Shown here: positions 1-8,555 of the stretch, in pieces
How the letters are laid out: every line of letters begins with the position of its first letter
How positions within the stretch are numbered: the first letter of the stretch is position 1
Assembly (NCBI RefSeq): GCF_000337795.1
Contig: NZ_AOLP01000008.1
Location: 62,001 to 126,000, forward strand
Direction of reading: 5' to 3'
DNA: 64,000 bases
Origin: Haloferax denitrificans ATCC 35960
GTDB taxonomy: Archaea > Halobacteriota > Halobacteria > Halobacteriales > Haloferacaceae
Translations under genes and position numbers: made by a program
Notes under the pieces: model-generated
Seen by the model: only the letters and a program-made list of their open reading frames with translations
Database searches by the model: none
Told to the model about the DNA's origin: nothing

Positions 1-163
1 CTCGGCGGGGCTCGGTCCGCGTGTCGTCACGTGGAGAAGCGGCGTGACGGGACCTTTGTTCGGACATAGAGTGGTGTCGGCGGCTACGACTCCGAGCCTA
101 ATGGGAACACGGTTGGAATGTGCCAACCGAGGAAAGCAGAGCGCGGCGGTCGGCCGCGGGAAC

Positions 164-670
164 TCAGTTACCGCTCGCGCCGTCGACCGGTTCCGCGAAC
201 GCGACGGTCTGTTTCACGTCGGTGACTTCGACCTCGACGCGGTCGCCGGGGTCCGTGCCGGGGACGATGATGACGAAGCCGCGTTCGACCTTCGCGATGC
301 CGTCGCCCTGGTCGCCGAGGGTGTCGATGATGACGGTCCGAACGTCGCCCTCCGCGACGGGGGGTTCTCGCGGCTGTGAGCGCGCGTCGCGAGGGTTCGA
401 CGGCGAGTCGTCCGAGTCCCGGTCGTCGGAGCCGATGTCGCGGTCGTCCGCCGAAGTCGCCGAAGTCGTCGTCGCCGGCGTCGATTCGACCGGGGGCTCG
501 GCCACCGACGCGGTGCCCGGACTCGAAAGCAGTGCGACGCGGTACAGCTCCCCCGCCGAAATCGACCCGCTTTCGACGAGTTCGCTCGGAATCGACACCA
601 CGTAGCGGTCGCCGTCTCGCTCGACCGAAGTCTCGAAAAGGAGCCGAAGAGAATCTGAAATATCAGTCAC
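164..670 (-). CDS. TRAM domain protein
   Basis: A 168-aa protein with a C-terminal TRAM domain (about residues 105-165: the GDQGDGIAKVERGFVIIVPG core, then a GDRVEVEV strand), a small beta-barrel that binds RNA. The N-terminal ~50 residues resemble other haloarchaeal TRAM proteins. They are followed by a low-complexity Asp/Ser/Pro linker (about 55-100). I chose the GTG at 670 over a longer ATG reading: the revised start lies about 27 nt after a TTTTAT box at 690-702 on the minus strand, which implies a leaderless transcript, and the extra upstream residues look non-coding. Role inferred: RNA binding or chaperoning; no enzymatic domain is attached. Confidence 0.8.
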   Translation of the reverse strand: MTDISDSLRLLFETSVERDGDRYVVSIPSELVESGSISAGELYRVALLSSPGTASVAEPPVESTPATTTSATSADDRDIGSDDRDSDDSPSNPRDARSQPREPPVAEGDVRTVIIDTLGDQGDGIAKVERGFVIIVPGTDPGDRVEVEVTDVKQTVAFAEPVDGASGN

Positions 671-820
671 TCCCGCTACTTCGTCTCGGACCAAATAAAA
701 GGTGGTGAAACCGACACACCCGTCTCGGCCGACAACGACCGACAGAACCCGCCGAACACCGGTTCCGTCGGACCGCGGGCGCACCCGAAGACACATGACA
801 GCTCGGTTTCTCTTTCCGGC

Positions 821-1018
821 ATGGCACGCGACACGCTCGTTTCGTGGCAGACGTTCGCGCTGTTCGTCCTGTTTCCGCCGGCGGCGCTCGTCGCGCTCGT
901 GTTCTTTCCCGTGACGTTGCTCGTCTTCGGATGGCTGTACTACCGCGGCAAGTACGAGGCGGAACTGGAGTCCGACGACGAGCAGACGGATGTGAACTCG
1001 ACCGGCTCGGCCCCGTGA
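821..1018 (+). CDS. Small two-TM membrane protein
   Basis: A 65-aa protein with two closely spaced hydrophobic helices (about residues 11-26 and 27-42) ending in LYYRGKYEAE, then an acidic hydrophilic C-terminal tail, as is common for small haloarchaeal membrane proteins. It lies between two minus-strand units and has no operon partner. No function can be assigned. The start ATG is the first in frame; no clear TATA box is visible. Confidence 0.55.
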   Translation: MARDTLVSWQTFALFVLFPPAALVALVFFPVTLLVFGWLYYRGKYEAELESDDEQTDVNSTGSAP

Positions 1019-1042
1019 GGCGACGCATCCCCGGGGGCGAAC

Positions 1043-1573
1043 TCAGTCGGCGCACTCGTCGAGGTCGGTCACGGCGTGGATTCCCTCGTGGGTCAGTTCG
1101 AGCGACTCCGTCGCCACGGCGGCCGCGTCGGCGACGAGGTGCGGGCCGGTCCACCTGACCGGCGTCGCCGCCCGGCACACCCATCCCCAAACCGGTTCGC
1201 CGGTCGCGTCGAGCAGGCAGATTCGAACGTCCTGCGGAGTCGTCTCGCCGTCGGCCCACGCCCGGAACCACGCCCACAGCGACCGGTCGTCGGTGACGCC
1301 CCGGCGGAGTTCGAGCGGCGGCGAACTGGTTTCTCGACGCGGCGGCGATGGCGGGCGTGGTCGCGGTCGACGTCGCGGCCCCGGTCGCTTCCGTGCGCGG
1401 CGGCCCCGGCCGTCGGTATCAGGCGGGCGCGGCTCGGACCCCGACTCGTCGTCGTTCGCGGACTCGACCGCCACGGAGAGCCCGCGGACCTCGGAGAAGC
1501 CGAGCTTCGGGAGCACGTCGCACCGCACCCGAAACCGGTGTGCGCCGTAGGGGTCAGACTCGGCGGCGGTCAC
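1043..1573 (-). CDS. Phage tail tube / T4 gp19-like protein with Arg-Pro linker
   Basis: A 176-aa protein resembling T4 gp19-type tail-tube proteins, which stack into the inner tube of contractile tails and contractile injection systems. The N-terminus (DPYGAHRFRV...LGFSEVRGL) and the C-terminal part (ELRRGVTDDRSLWAWF, DVRICLLDATGEPVWGW, LELTHEGI) match the family pattern. Between them, residues 41-83 are an unusual Arg/Pro-rich insert. The start is the GTG at 1573, overlapping the upstream gene's stop as GTGA, so the two genes are translationally coupled. No sheath, baseplate or ATPase gene is visible next to it. The domain call is by pattern recall; the cellular role is open. Confidence 0.65.
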   Translation of the reverse strand: MTAAESDPYGAHRFRVRCDVLPKLGFSEVRGLSVAVESANDDESGSEPRPPDTDGRGRRARKRPGPRRRPRPRPPSPPRRETSSPPLELRRGVTDDRSLWAWFRAWADGETTPQDVRICLLDATGEPVWGWVCRAATPVRWTGPHLVADAAAVATESLELTHEGIHAVTDLDECAD

Positions 1574-2202
1574 GTCTCGTCCGACGCCTCGTCGCCGGCG
1601 CGGGTCGCCTTCAGTCGCGGTTCGTCGATGCCCTGCGGCAGTCCCTCGCCGACCGGGAAGTCGAGGTCCGGAAGCGACGGGGTCGAACCGCCGTCGCGCT
1701 CGCTCTCGGGGTCGTCGGCGTCGTCGGTCTCGCCTTCCTCGTCCTCGTCCTCGCCCGTCTGGACCGCGATTCGCGCGAACCCCTCGTGGACGACGACGAG
1801 GCGCTCGACGGCGACTTCGGAGGCCATCGCGTCCAACCGGGGCGCGTCGTACCGCGAGGGCCACGCCTCGCGGAACACCCAGCGAGCGGCGGGGGTGCCC
1901 GTCGCGTCCAGCAACACGACCGCGGCGTCGCGCCGTGCCTCGTCCATCCGGCCCTGTTCGACGAGCGTTCGCCACTCGGACAGTTCGAGCGAGCGGTCGG
2001 TCACGCCGACTTCGAGCACGAGCGGCCCGTACTCGTTCAGCCCGGGGAGCTTCCGCGGCGTCGGCGGGTCCGCGCCCTCGCGGTACTCGACGACCGCCGA
2101 GGTCGCCGACGGGAGGTCACAGCGGCTGAAGCCGGCGGTCACGAGTCCCTCGATTTCGAGGATGAACCGTAGCTGTCGGTACGGGTCTGTCCGGGCGGCC
2201 AT
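1570..2202 (-). CDS. Phage tail tube / T4 gp19-like protein
   Basis: A 210-aa gp19-like tail-tube protein: DPYRQLRFILEIEG at residues 6-19, EYGPLVLEVGVTDRSLELSEW at 58-77, then AAVVLLDATGTPAARWVF and a terminal VERLVVVHEGF strand at about 132-142. Residues 150-210 are an acidic, probably disordered tail not needed for the fold. A good Shine-Dalgarno (GGAGGT, minus strand of 2211-2216) sits 8 nt before the ATG, which is unusual here, where most starts are leaderless. The gene overlaps the next gp19-like gene by 4 nt. A pair of tail-tube paralogues suggests a contractile-injection or provirus remnant, but the rest of such a machine is not in the window. Confidence 0.7.
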   Translation of the reverse strand: MAARTDPYRQLRFILEIEGLVTAGFSRCDLPSATSAVVEYREGADPPTPRKLPGLNEYGPLVLEVGVTDRSLELSEWRTLVEQGRMDEARRDAAVVLLDATGTPAARWVFREAWPSRYDAPRLDAMASEVAVERLVVVHEGFARIAVQTGEDEDEEGETDDADDPESERDGGSTPSLPDLDFPVGEGLPQGIDEPRLKATRAGDEASDET

Positions 2203-2361
2203 CGTCAGCGACCTCCGAGGGGAACGAGCGCCGGTGGCCGGGGCGCGACCGTCGGTGCGGCAGTGTCACGTGAGAGCATAGCAATCGAGACTCGCGGCGG
2301 CGGCTAATGAGCGTGTACCCTACGTGCGAAAGCGCGCGGGGCTTCGAAGTACGCGGCGTCG

Positions 2362-4467
2362 TCACGCCGAGAGGTCGACGCCCCGGAGCCGGCGGGCGTT
2401 GACGGCGACGATAATCGTCGACAGGGACATGAACACGGCGCCGACCGCCGGCGACAGGAGGATACCGACGGGCGCGAGGACGCCGGCGGCGAGCGGGAGC
2501 GCGAACACGTTGTAGCCGGTCGCCCAGACGAGGTTCTCCTGCATCTTCCGGTAGCTCGCCTTCGAGAGCTTGACGAGCCGGACGACGTCTACGGGGTCGT
2601 TGTCGACGAGGATGATATCGCCCGATTCGATGGCGACGTCGGTGCCGGAGCCGATGGCGATGCCGACGTCCGCCCGCGCGAGCGCCGGCGCGTCGTTGAC
2701 GCCGTCGCCGACCATCGCGACCCGTTTCCCCTCGGACTGAAGTTGCGCTACTTTGGTGTCTTTCTCCTCGGGCAGGACCTCCGCGAAGTACTGGTCGATG
2801 CCGAGTTCCGCAGAGACGGCGCGCGCGACGTCCTCGGAGTCGCCGGTCAGCATCGCCACCTCGATGCCCATCGCGTGGAGCGCCTCGATGGCCCGCCGGC
2901 TCTCCTCGCGGACGACGTCGGCGAGCGCGAACGCCGCGACGACCTCGGAGTCGCCGCGAATCAGATAGATGACCGTCTGCGCGTTCGAGCCGGCCTCGTC
3001 GGCGAACGACGCGATTTCGTCGGGACGCTCGATACCGAGTCTCTCAATCAGGTTGGGGCCGCCGAGGTGAACCGTCTCACCGTCACCCGACCCCGAGTCG
3101 GGTTCTGGTTGGCTCGACAGAGCGCCGCTCTGTCGAACGTCGACGGTCGCCCGGACGCCGAGCCCGCGGAGGTTCTCGAAGTCCGAGACCGGGGTCGGTC
3201 GAACGTCGCGTTCGGCGGCGGCGTTCCGAATGGCGCGAGCAATCATGTGCTCGGAATCGCCCTCGACGCCCGCGGCGACCTCGAACGCCCGCGTTTCGTC
3301 CCACTCGCCCGCGGTCTCGACGGCGACGACCCCCTGTTCGCCCTTCGTGAGCGTGCCCGTCTTGTCGAAGATGACGGTGTCAAGCTTTCTGGCCTCTTCC
3401 ATGGCGATTCGGTCGCGGACGAGCATTCCGTTCTGGGCGGCAGTGGACGTGTTGATTGCGACTACGAGCGGGACGGCGAGGCCGAGCGCGTGCGGACACG
3501 CGATGACGAGGACCGTCACGACGCGTTCGAGGACGCCGACGCTGAATCCGACCGCGAGGACCCACGCGACGGCCGTGACGCCCGCGACGGCGAGCGCGGC
3601 GTAGAACAGCCACCCCGCCGCGCGGTCCGCGAGGAGTTGCGTGCGGGATTTGGACTGCTGGGCGTCCTCGACCAGCCGCATGATTCCCGCCAGCGCCGTC
3701 TCGTCTCCCGTCTTCGTGACCCTCACGCGAAGGCTCCCGTCCTGATTGACCGTGCCGGCGATGACCTCCGAACCGGAGTCCTTGTCGACGGGCCGCGACT
3801 CGCCCGTAATCATCGACTCGTCGACCGACGACTCGCCCTCGACGACCTCGCCGTCGGCGGGAACCGACACACCGGGACGGACGAGCACGACGTCGCCTTC
3901 CGACAGTTCGGAGACGGGGACCTCCTCAGTATCCCCGCTCTCGGTGATTCGTTCGGCGGTGTCGGGCATGAGTTCGGCCAGTTCGTCGAGCGCCCCGGAG
4001 GCCTGCCGGACCGACCGCATCTCCATCCAGTGGCCAAGGAGCATGATGTCGATGAGCGTGACGAGTTCCCAGAAGAACGGCGTCGTCCCCTCGATGAACA
4101 GGCTCGCAATCGAGTAGCCGAACGCGACGGTAATCGCCAGCGAGATGAGCATCATCATCCCCGGTTCGCGGTTCCCCAGTTCGGTCCGAGCCATCGAGAG
4201 GAACGGCACACCGCCGTAGGCGAAGACCACGACTGAGAGGACGGGCGTAATCCAGACGCTTCCGGGGAACGTCGGCGCCGCGTAGCCGAAGACGCCTTGG
4301 ACGAACTCGCTGAAGAAGACGACCGGTAACGAGAGCGCGAGCGACACCCAGAACCGCCGCCGAAACATCTGTTCGTGACCCGTGTGGTCCGTGTGGGCCC
4401 CGTGATGGTGATTCGACGAAGCGTCGTGGTCGTGGTCGTGGCCGTCGTGGTCTGGGTGGGTGCTCAT
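2362..4467 (-). CDS. copB: Copper-exporting P1B-type ATPase, CopB type
   Basis: A 701-aa heavy-metal P-type ATPase. The first ~32 residues are a His/Asp-rich metal-binding tail instead of a CxxC domain, and the transmembrane metal site is CPH (VIACPHALG, about residue 324) rather than CPC; both are hallmarks of CopB-type Cu/Ag exporters. Other motifs are TGES (~220), the phosphorylation site DKTGT (~368), MLTGD and VGDGVND (~587). The nucleotide-domain dipeptide normally written SEHP is SEHM here (~405). It pumps Cu from the cytosol outward. I prefer the ATG at 4467: a TATA-like AATAAT near 4495 is 28 nt upstream. It is divergent from a membrane-anchored regulator. Confidence 0.9.
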   Translation of the reverse strand: MSTHPDHDGHDHDHDASSNHHHGAHTDHTGHEQMFRRRFWVSLALSLPVVFFSEFVQGVFGYAAPTFPGSVWITPVLSVVVFAYGGVPFLSMARTELGNREPGMMMLISLAITVAFGYSIASLFIEGTTPFFWELVTLIDIMLLGHWMEMRSVRQASGALDELAELMPDTAERITESGDTEEVPVSELSEGDVVLVRPGVSVPADGEVVEGESSVDESMITGESRPVDKDSGSEVIAGTVNQDGSLRVRVTKTGDETALAGIMRLVEDAQQSKSRTQLLADRAAGWLFYAALAVAGVTAVAWVLAVGFSVGVLERVVTVLVIACPHALGLAVPLVVAINTSTAAQNGMLVRDRIAMEEARKLDTVIFDKTGTLTKGEQGVVAVETAGEWDETRAFEVAAGVEGDSEHMIARAIRNAAAERDVRPTPVSDFENLRGLGVRATVDVRQSGALSSQPEPDSGSGDGETVHLGGPNLIERLGIERPDEIASFADEAGSNAQTVIYLIRGDSEVVAAFALADVVREESRRAIEALHAMGIEVAMLTGDSEDVARAVSAELGIDQYFAEVLPEEKDTKVAQLQSEGKRVAMVGDGVNDAPALARADVGIAIGSGTDVAIESGDIILVDNDPVDVVRLVKLSKASYRKMQENLVWATGYNVFALPLAAGVLAPVGILLSPAVGAVFMSLSTIIVAVNARRLRGVDLSA

Positions 4468-4806
4468 GGATGGATAGTGGTGCCGTTTCCCCATTATTCT
4501 GTCCGGCGGCTGACACGGTGCGTCACGGTCAGGCGACTTCGGTTATCTGTTCACGGTCAGCGGGCTATCCCCCAGACGGAGACAGTCGCCGACGGACACG
4601 GAGATATACGCTCCCCGACCTTATGCGGATTTTCCCTTCGAATCAGCGGCTCCGAGACGGTCGATAGCTTGGAATCGAAACAGCACGGTGCATCCCAAAC
4701 CCCACCGGGCGCACGCGGGTGTGGACTCAGCAATCACAACTGGTACACCGGTGTCGCTCCAATCACCGAGCATGAACGAGCACCACGGCAAACCGAGGTG
4801 GGATGG
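4468..4806. promoter_or_regulatory. Divergent regulatory region, copB / membrane regulator
   Basis: A 339-bp non-coding region between copB (minus) and the membrane-anchored winged-helix gene (plus). On the minus strand the TATA-like box near 4495 is 28 nt from the copB start. A 10-bp direct repeat TCACGGTCAG occurs at 4523-4532 and 4551-4560 (28 bp apart), just upstream of the copB TATA box, and could be activator or repressor sites. Near 4795-4800 a GAGGTG Shine-Dalgarno precedes the plus-strand ATG at 4807. Regulatory meaning is inferred from position only. Confidence 0.4.
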
Positions 4807-5406
4807 ATGAATCGGCGACGAGCCGACGCGGTCGTCGGCGCGCTCGTCGCTGGCACCGTTCTCATCGGCGGGGCGCTCAGTTGGCAGGCGTACCAGCGAC
4901 AGCGGGCGTTCGAGCAGATGGGGTCGATGATGGATATGGGAACGTCGATGGGAGCCGTTCACGGAGCGGACCCGCTGTGGTACGTCCTCGGGACAGCCCT
5001 CGCCGCGGCCGTCATCGGCGGCGGCTACCTCGCGGTTCGAGACGCGCTCAACGGTGCGGACGCGGGCGAGCGCGTTCAGGACCAGACGGCAAATCCGACC
5101 GACCGCGAACAGTCCGAACCACCGGCTGAAGTCGGCCAATCGGTGGAGACGAGTCCCTCGGCGTCACACCCGCGGACTCGCGTGCTGGACCTCCTGCCGG
5201 AAGACGAGCGTCGGGTGCTCGAACCGGTTCTCACCTCGCCCGGCATCACGCAAATCGAACTCCGGGACCGCTCGGACTTCTCGAAGAGCAAGGTGAGCCA
5301 GACGGTGAGCGCCCTCGAAAAACGCGGGTTGCTGTACCGCGAGCGCCAGGGCCGGACGTATCGAATCTATCCGAGTGACGAGCTACAGCAGAACCAAGCG
5401 CCGTAG
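4807..5406 (+). CDS. Membrane-anchored winged-helix protein with Met-rich loop
   Basis: A 199-aa protein with two transmembrane helices (about 8-26 and 55-77) and a C-terminal MarR-like winged helix (about 125-192: EDERRVLEPVL, TQIELRDRSDFSKSKVSQTV, EKRGLLYRERQGRTYRIYP). The predicted outside loop carries Met38, 41, 42, 44, 48 and His52, a typical Cu(I)-binding composition. Residues 85-120 form an acidic linker. The gene diverges from copB and lies upstream of two Met/Gly-rich membrane or exported proteins. The best reading (inference) is a one-component sensor that detects metal outside and controls the copper genes. The start was chosen for its Shine-Dalgarno (GAGGTG, 4795-4800). Confidence 0.75.
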   Translation: MNRRRADAVVGALVAGTVLIGGALSWQAYQRQRAFEQMGSMMDMGTSMGAVHGADPLWYVLGTALAAAVIGGGYLAVRDALNGADAGERVQDQTANPTDREQSEPPAEVGQSVETSPSASHPRTRVLDLLPEDERRVLEPVLTSPGITQIELRDRSDFSKSKVSQTVSALEKRGLLYRERQGRTYRIYPSDELQQNQAP

Positions 5407-5534
5407 CCGACTGCCGCGGCGTCTCCTCGCCCACGGGTTGCCCAAGCGAGACGGATTGCGAGTACGCGGGAAAGCTCGACACCGACACCGACGAATTCGG
5501 CGCGGATGAACGGTCTCGTTTCTGAAAAACGATT

Positions 5535-5555
5535 AGAACGATGTATAAACGTTCT
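5535..5555 (+). promoter_or_regulatory. Inverted repeat spanning a TATA-like box
   Basis: AGAACG-N9-CGTTCT: a perfect 6-bp inverted repeat (5535-5540 and 5550-5555) whose 9-bp centre is ATGTATAAA, a good haloarchaeal TATA box. A protein bound here would block TBP, so this is a candidate repressor operator for the exported Met/His-rich gene starting at 5633, giving a ~55-nt leader. The downstream SHOCT gene may share the transcript. Confidence 0.45.
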
Positions 5556-5632
5556 CGAACGCTCTCAGAGCAGGGTTCACACCCAGCGAGATAACCCCAG
5601 AGCGGCCCTACGACCAACCGAGGAGAAAGACA

Positions 5633-5989
5633 ATGACCAACTTCGAACTCGGCCGCTGGCTACTCGTGGCGCTCGCAATCGTCGGACTCGCGGTCGCCGC
5701 GCCCGTCGTCAGTGCACACGGCGACGAAACGACTGCAGACGACGCGGCCCCGTCCGGCGGAACCGCCGCCGAGTGGGCGGCGTGGATGGAATCGCAGATG
5801 GCGGAACACATGGGGTCCGATAGCGTCGAGTGGATGGAATCGCACACGGGCGTGACCGTCGACGGGATGGCCCGGTACATGGCTGACAACCACGACGACG
5901 GGACGTACGGCCCGGGCGGCGGAATGTACGGACAGGATGGATGGGTGTACGGACAGAGCGGCGGGCCGTACGGACAGGGCCACTGCTGA
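5633..5989 (+). CDS. Exported Met/His-rich protein, probable metal binding
   Basis: A 118-aa protein with a Sec-type signal peptide (hydrophobic residues 9-25, likely cleavage after VVSA, residue 28). The mature part has Trp/Met/His motifs (EWAAWMESQMAEHMG, VEWMESH) and a C-terminal run of YG-x-G repeats (YGPGGGMYGQDGWVYGQ...) ending in HC. The Met/His content and the copper neighbourhood suggest extracytoplasmic copper binding (inference). It is followed 55 bp later by the SHOCT gene on the same strand. No known catalytic domain is visible. Confidence 0.65.
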   Translation: MTNFELGRWLLVALAIVGLAVAAPVVSAHGDETTADDAAPSGGTAAEWAAWMESQMAEHMGSDSVEWMESHTGVTVDGMARYMADNHDDGTYGPGGGMYGQDGWVYGQSGGPYGQGHC

Positions 5990-6044
5990 ACGGCCCTGAC
6001 CGGCCGAATCGCCTCGACAGAACACCGCAACTCACTACTTCGAA

Positions 6045-6398
6045 ATGATAACACAACGTGACACGCACCTCGGACGTACTGCTCGCCGACTCGCGATGCT
6101 TGCGGTCCCGCTACTGGTCGCGGCGACCGGCACGGCCGCCGCCATGGGCGGCGGATACGGCGGCGGCACGATGGGCGGTGGCTGGGGACTCTTCGGCGGC
6201 GGGATGGGCCTCTGGGGACTCCTCTGGATGGGGCTACTGCTCGCGGTTCCGCTGTACCTCGTCTTCGCCCTCGGGAAGCGGCGGGAGAGCGAACCCGACG
6301 AACGGCCGCTGTCGGTCCTCCGAACCCGTTACGCGCGCGGCGAGTTCTCCGACGAGGAGTTCGAACGGCGGCGCGAACGGTTGAAGCGCTCCGAATAG
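6045..6398 (+). CDS. Membrane protein with C-terminal SHOCT domain
   Basis: A 117-aa protein: an N-terminal hydrophobic segment (about 17-33), a Gly/Met-rich stretch (34-58, MGGGYGGGTMGGGWG), a second helix (about 57-77), and a cytosolic SHOCT motif (about 88-115: LSVLRTRYARGEFSDEEFERRRERL). SHOCT is a short helical oligomerisation or targeting module often found in small membrane proteins. Probably part of the copper/envelope stress unit with the preceding exported protein. Its stop is 12 bp from the convergent GH3 gene stop. Confidence 0.75.
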   Translation: MITQRDTHLGRTARRLAMLAVPLLVAATGTAAAMGGGYGGGTMGGGWGLFGGGMGLWGLLWMGLLLAVPLYLVFALGKRRESEPDERPLSVLRTRYARGEFSDEEFERRRERLKRSE

Positions 6399-6410
6399 CT
6401 CGGTCGAGGG

Positions 6411-8555
6411 CTATCTCGACACCGTCGTCTCGGCTCGGACGTCGCGGGACGAGCGGCCGACCTCGACGGCGTAGTCACCGGCGTCGACGGTCCAGCCCTC
6501 GGAGTCGTCGTATCTGCGGAACGCGTGTTCGGACAGCGAGAGTTCGACCGTCTCGGTCTCGCCGGCGGCGACTTCGACGGCCGCGTAGCCGGCGAGTTCT
6601 CGCGTCGGGCGCTCGACGCCCGCGACGGCCGGCGGGCGGACGTACGCCTGCACGACCTCTCTGCCGGCGCGGTCGGACGCGTTCGTCACCTCGACCGCGA
6701 CCGCGTCGTCGCCGCGCGCCTCCGCCTCGCCGTACTCGAAGGTCGCATACGAGAGGCCGTGGCCGAAGGGGTAGGTCGGCTCGTCGTCCGCGTCGGCGGC
6801 GTCGAAGTGACGGTAGCCGACGAAGACGCCCTCGTCGTACTGCGCCTCGTCGTCGACGCCGGGGAATCGCTCCTCGGACGCCGTGGGATACGACTCCTCG
6901 GGCGCGAACGTGACCGGGAGACGGCCGGAGGGGTCGGCGTCGCCGTAGAGGACCGACGCGAGCGCGTCGCCGTCGGCCTGTCCGGGGTACCACGACTCGA
7001 CGACGGCGTCGACCGAGTCGCGCCACGGCAGTTCGACCGGGCCGCCGGACTGGACGACGACGACGGTCCGGTCGGCGGCGTCGGCGACGGCCTCGACGAG
7101 CTCGTCCTGCTCGCCGGGCAGGCGGAGCGTCTCGCGGTCCGCGCCCTCCGTGGTCGCGTCCCTGACGACGACGACCGCGACGTCGGCCTCGCGGGCGCAG
7201 TCGACCGCCGCGTCGATGTCGGGCGTCTTCCCGCCGGGGAAATCGTCACCAGCGTCCTCGTCGTCGCCCGCGGCGTCCTCGCTCTCGTCGTCGAAGAACG
7301 AGGGCGTGACGACGCGGGCGACGCCGGGTTCGAACGCGACCGAGCCGTCGGTTCGGGCGCGGATGCCCGCGAGCGCCGAGACCTCGCGGGCGGGGGTGAC
7401 TTCGGAGGAGCCGCCGCCGCCGAGCATCGCCTCCGCGACGCCGGGGCCGACGAGCGCGACGTCGGCGTCGTCAGACAGCGGGAGCGCCCCGCCGTCGTTC
7501 TTCAGGAGGACGGTGCCGCGGGCGGCGAGCGTCTCGGCGAGGTCGCGGTGTTCGGGCGCGTCGAGCGCGCCGCCGTCACCCCAGTCGCCGTCAAGGAGGC
7601 CGATGCGGGCCATCTGCCCGAGGATTCGCGCGACCATGTCGTCGAGGCGGTCGGCCGGGACCGCGCCGGACTCGACCGCGGATTTCAGTTCGGTCGCGAA
7701 CTTGGGCGTCGTCGTCTCGCCGGCCGGGATGCTCTCGTCGTCGCCCTCCTCTAGCATCTCGGCGTCGGGGTCGAGCCCGAACGCCTCGTGGAGCGCTTCG
7801 AGCGAGATGCCCGGCATTTCGAGGTCGAGGCCGGCGGTGGCCGCGCCGACGGCGCTTTCGGTGCCGAACCAGTCGGAGACGACGTAGCCGTCGAAGCCCC
7901 ACTCGTCTTTCAGTACCTCGGTGACGAGCCGCCGGTGGTCGCTCATGTGCGTCCCGTTGACGCGGTTGTACGCGGTCATGACCGACCCCGCGCCCGCCTC
8001 GACGGCCGCCTCGAACCCGGGGAGATAGAGCTCTCGGAGCGCCCGCTCGCCGACTTCGGCGCTGACGACGAGTCGCTTCGTCTCCTGGTTGTTGGCGACG
8101 TAGTGCTTCGGCGTGGCGAGGACGTCCTCGGACTGGAGACCTTCCACGACCGCGGCGGCGAAATCGGCCGTCACCACGGGGTCCTCGGCGTAGTACTCGA
8201 AGTTGCGCCCGCAGTTGGGGACGCGAATGAGGTTCAGCCCGGGGCCGAGGACCGCGTGCTGACCGCTGGCTTTGGCCTCGCGGGCCATCGCGACGCCCTG
8301 TCGCCGCGCGAGTTCGGGGTCGAACGTCGCCGCCACGGCGATGGAAGCGGGAAAGGCGGTCGACGAGCGGTCGGGGATGCGAATCCCGAGCGGCCCGTCG
8401 GCGAGTCGGAACTCGGGGATGTCGAGTCGGGGGACGCCGGGGACGTAGCCCGTCGCCGTCCCCTCGGGGTCGGCCGCCCCGCGCACGAGCGAGCACTTCT
8501 CGTCGAGGGAGAGCGAGTCGACCAAATCGGAGACGTCGGTGTCCGGGGAAGCCAT
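6411..8555 (-). CDS. Beta-glucosidase-like glycoside hydrolase family 3
   Basis: A 714-aa cytoplasmic GH3 enzyme with no signal peptide. The N-terminal barrel (1 to ~330) includes GPGLNLIRVPNCGRNFEYYAEDP, KHYVANNQE and the nucleophile motif GYVVSDWFGTESAV (catalytic Asp near residue 230). The alpha/beta sandwich (~365-560) follows, and a C-terminal fibronectin-III-like domain (~620-714) closes the protein. Acidic Glu/Asp inserts fit halophily. The family hydrolyses terminal beta-linked glucose, xylose or related sugars from oligosaccharides. It faces a CUT1 sugar importer across a 310-bp divergent region, so it probably processes what that importer brings in. The exact sugar cannot be read from sequence. 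Confidence 0.88.
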   Translation of the reverse strand: MASPDTDVSDLVDSLSLDEKCSLVRGAADPEGTATGYVPGVPRLDIPEFRLADGPLGIRIPDRSSTAFPASIAVAATFDPELARRQGVAMAREAKASGQHAVLGPGLNLIRVPNCGRNFEYYAEDPVVTADFAAAVVEGLQSEDVLATPKHYVANNQETKRLVVSAEVGERALRELYLPGFEAAVEAGAGSVMTAYNRVNGTHMSDHRRLVTEVLKDEWGFDGYVVSDWFGTESAVGAATAGLDLEMPGISLEALHEAFGLDPDAEMLEEGDDESIPAGETTTPKFATELKSAVESGAVPADRLDDMVARILGQMARIGLLDGDWGDGGALDAPEHRDLAETLAARGTVLLKNDGGALPLSDDADVALVGPGVAEAMLGGGGSSEVTPAREVSALAGIRARTDGSVAFEPGVARVVTPSFFDDESEDAAGDDEDAGDDFPGGKTPDIDAAVDCAREADVAVVVVRDATTEGADRETLRLPGEQDELVEAVADAADRTVVVVQSGGPVELPWRDSVDAVVESWYPGQADGDALASVLYGDADPSGRLPVTFAPEESYPTASEERFPGVDDEAQYDEGVFVGYRHFDAADADDEPTYPFGHGLSYATFEYGEAEARGDDAVAVEVTNASDRAGREVVQAYVRPPAVAGVERPTRELAGYAAVEVAAGETETVELSLSEHAFRRYDDSEGWTVDAGDYAVEVGRSSRDVRAETTVSR

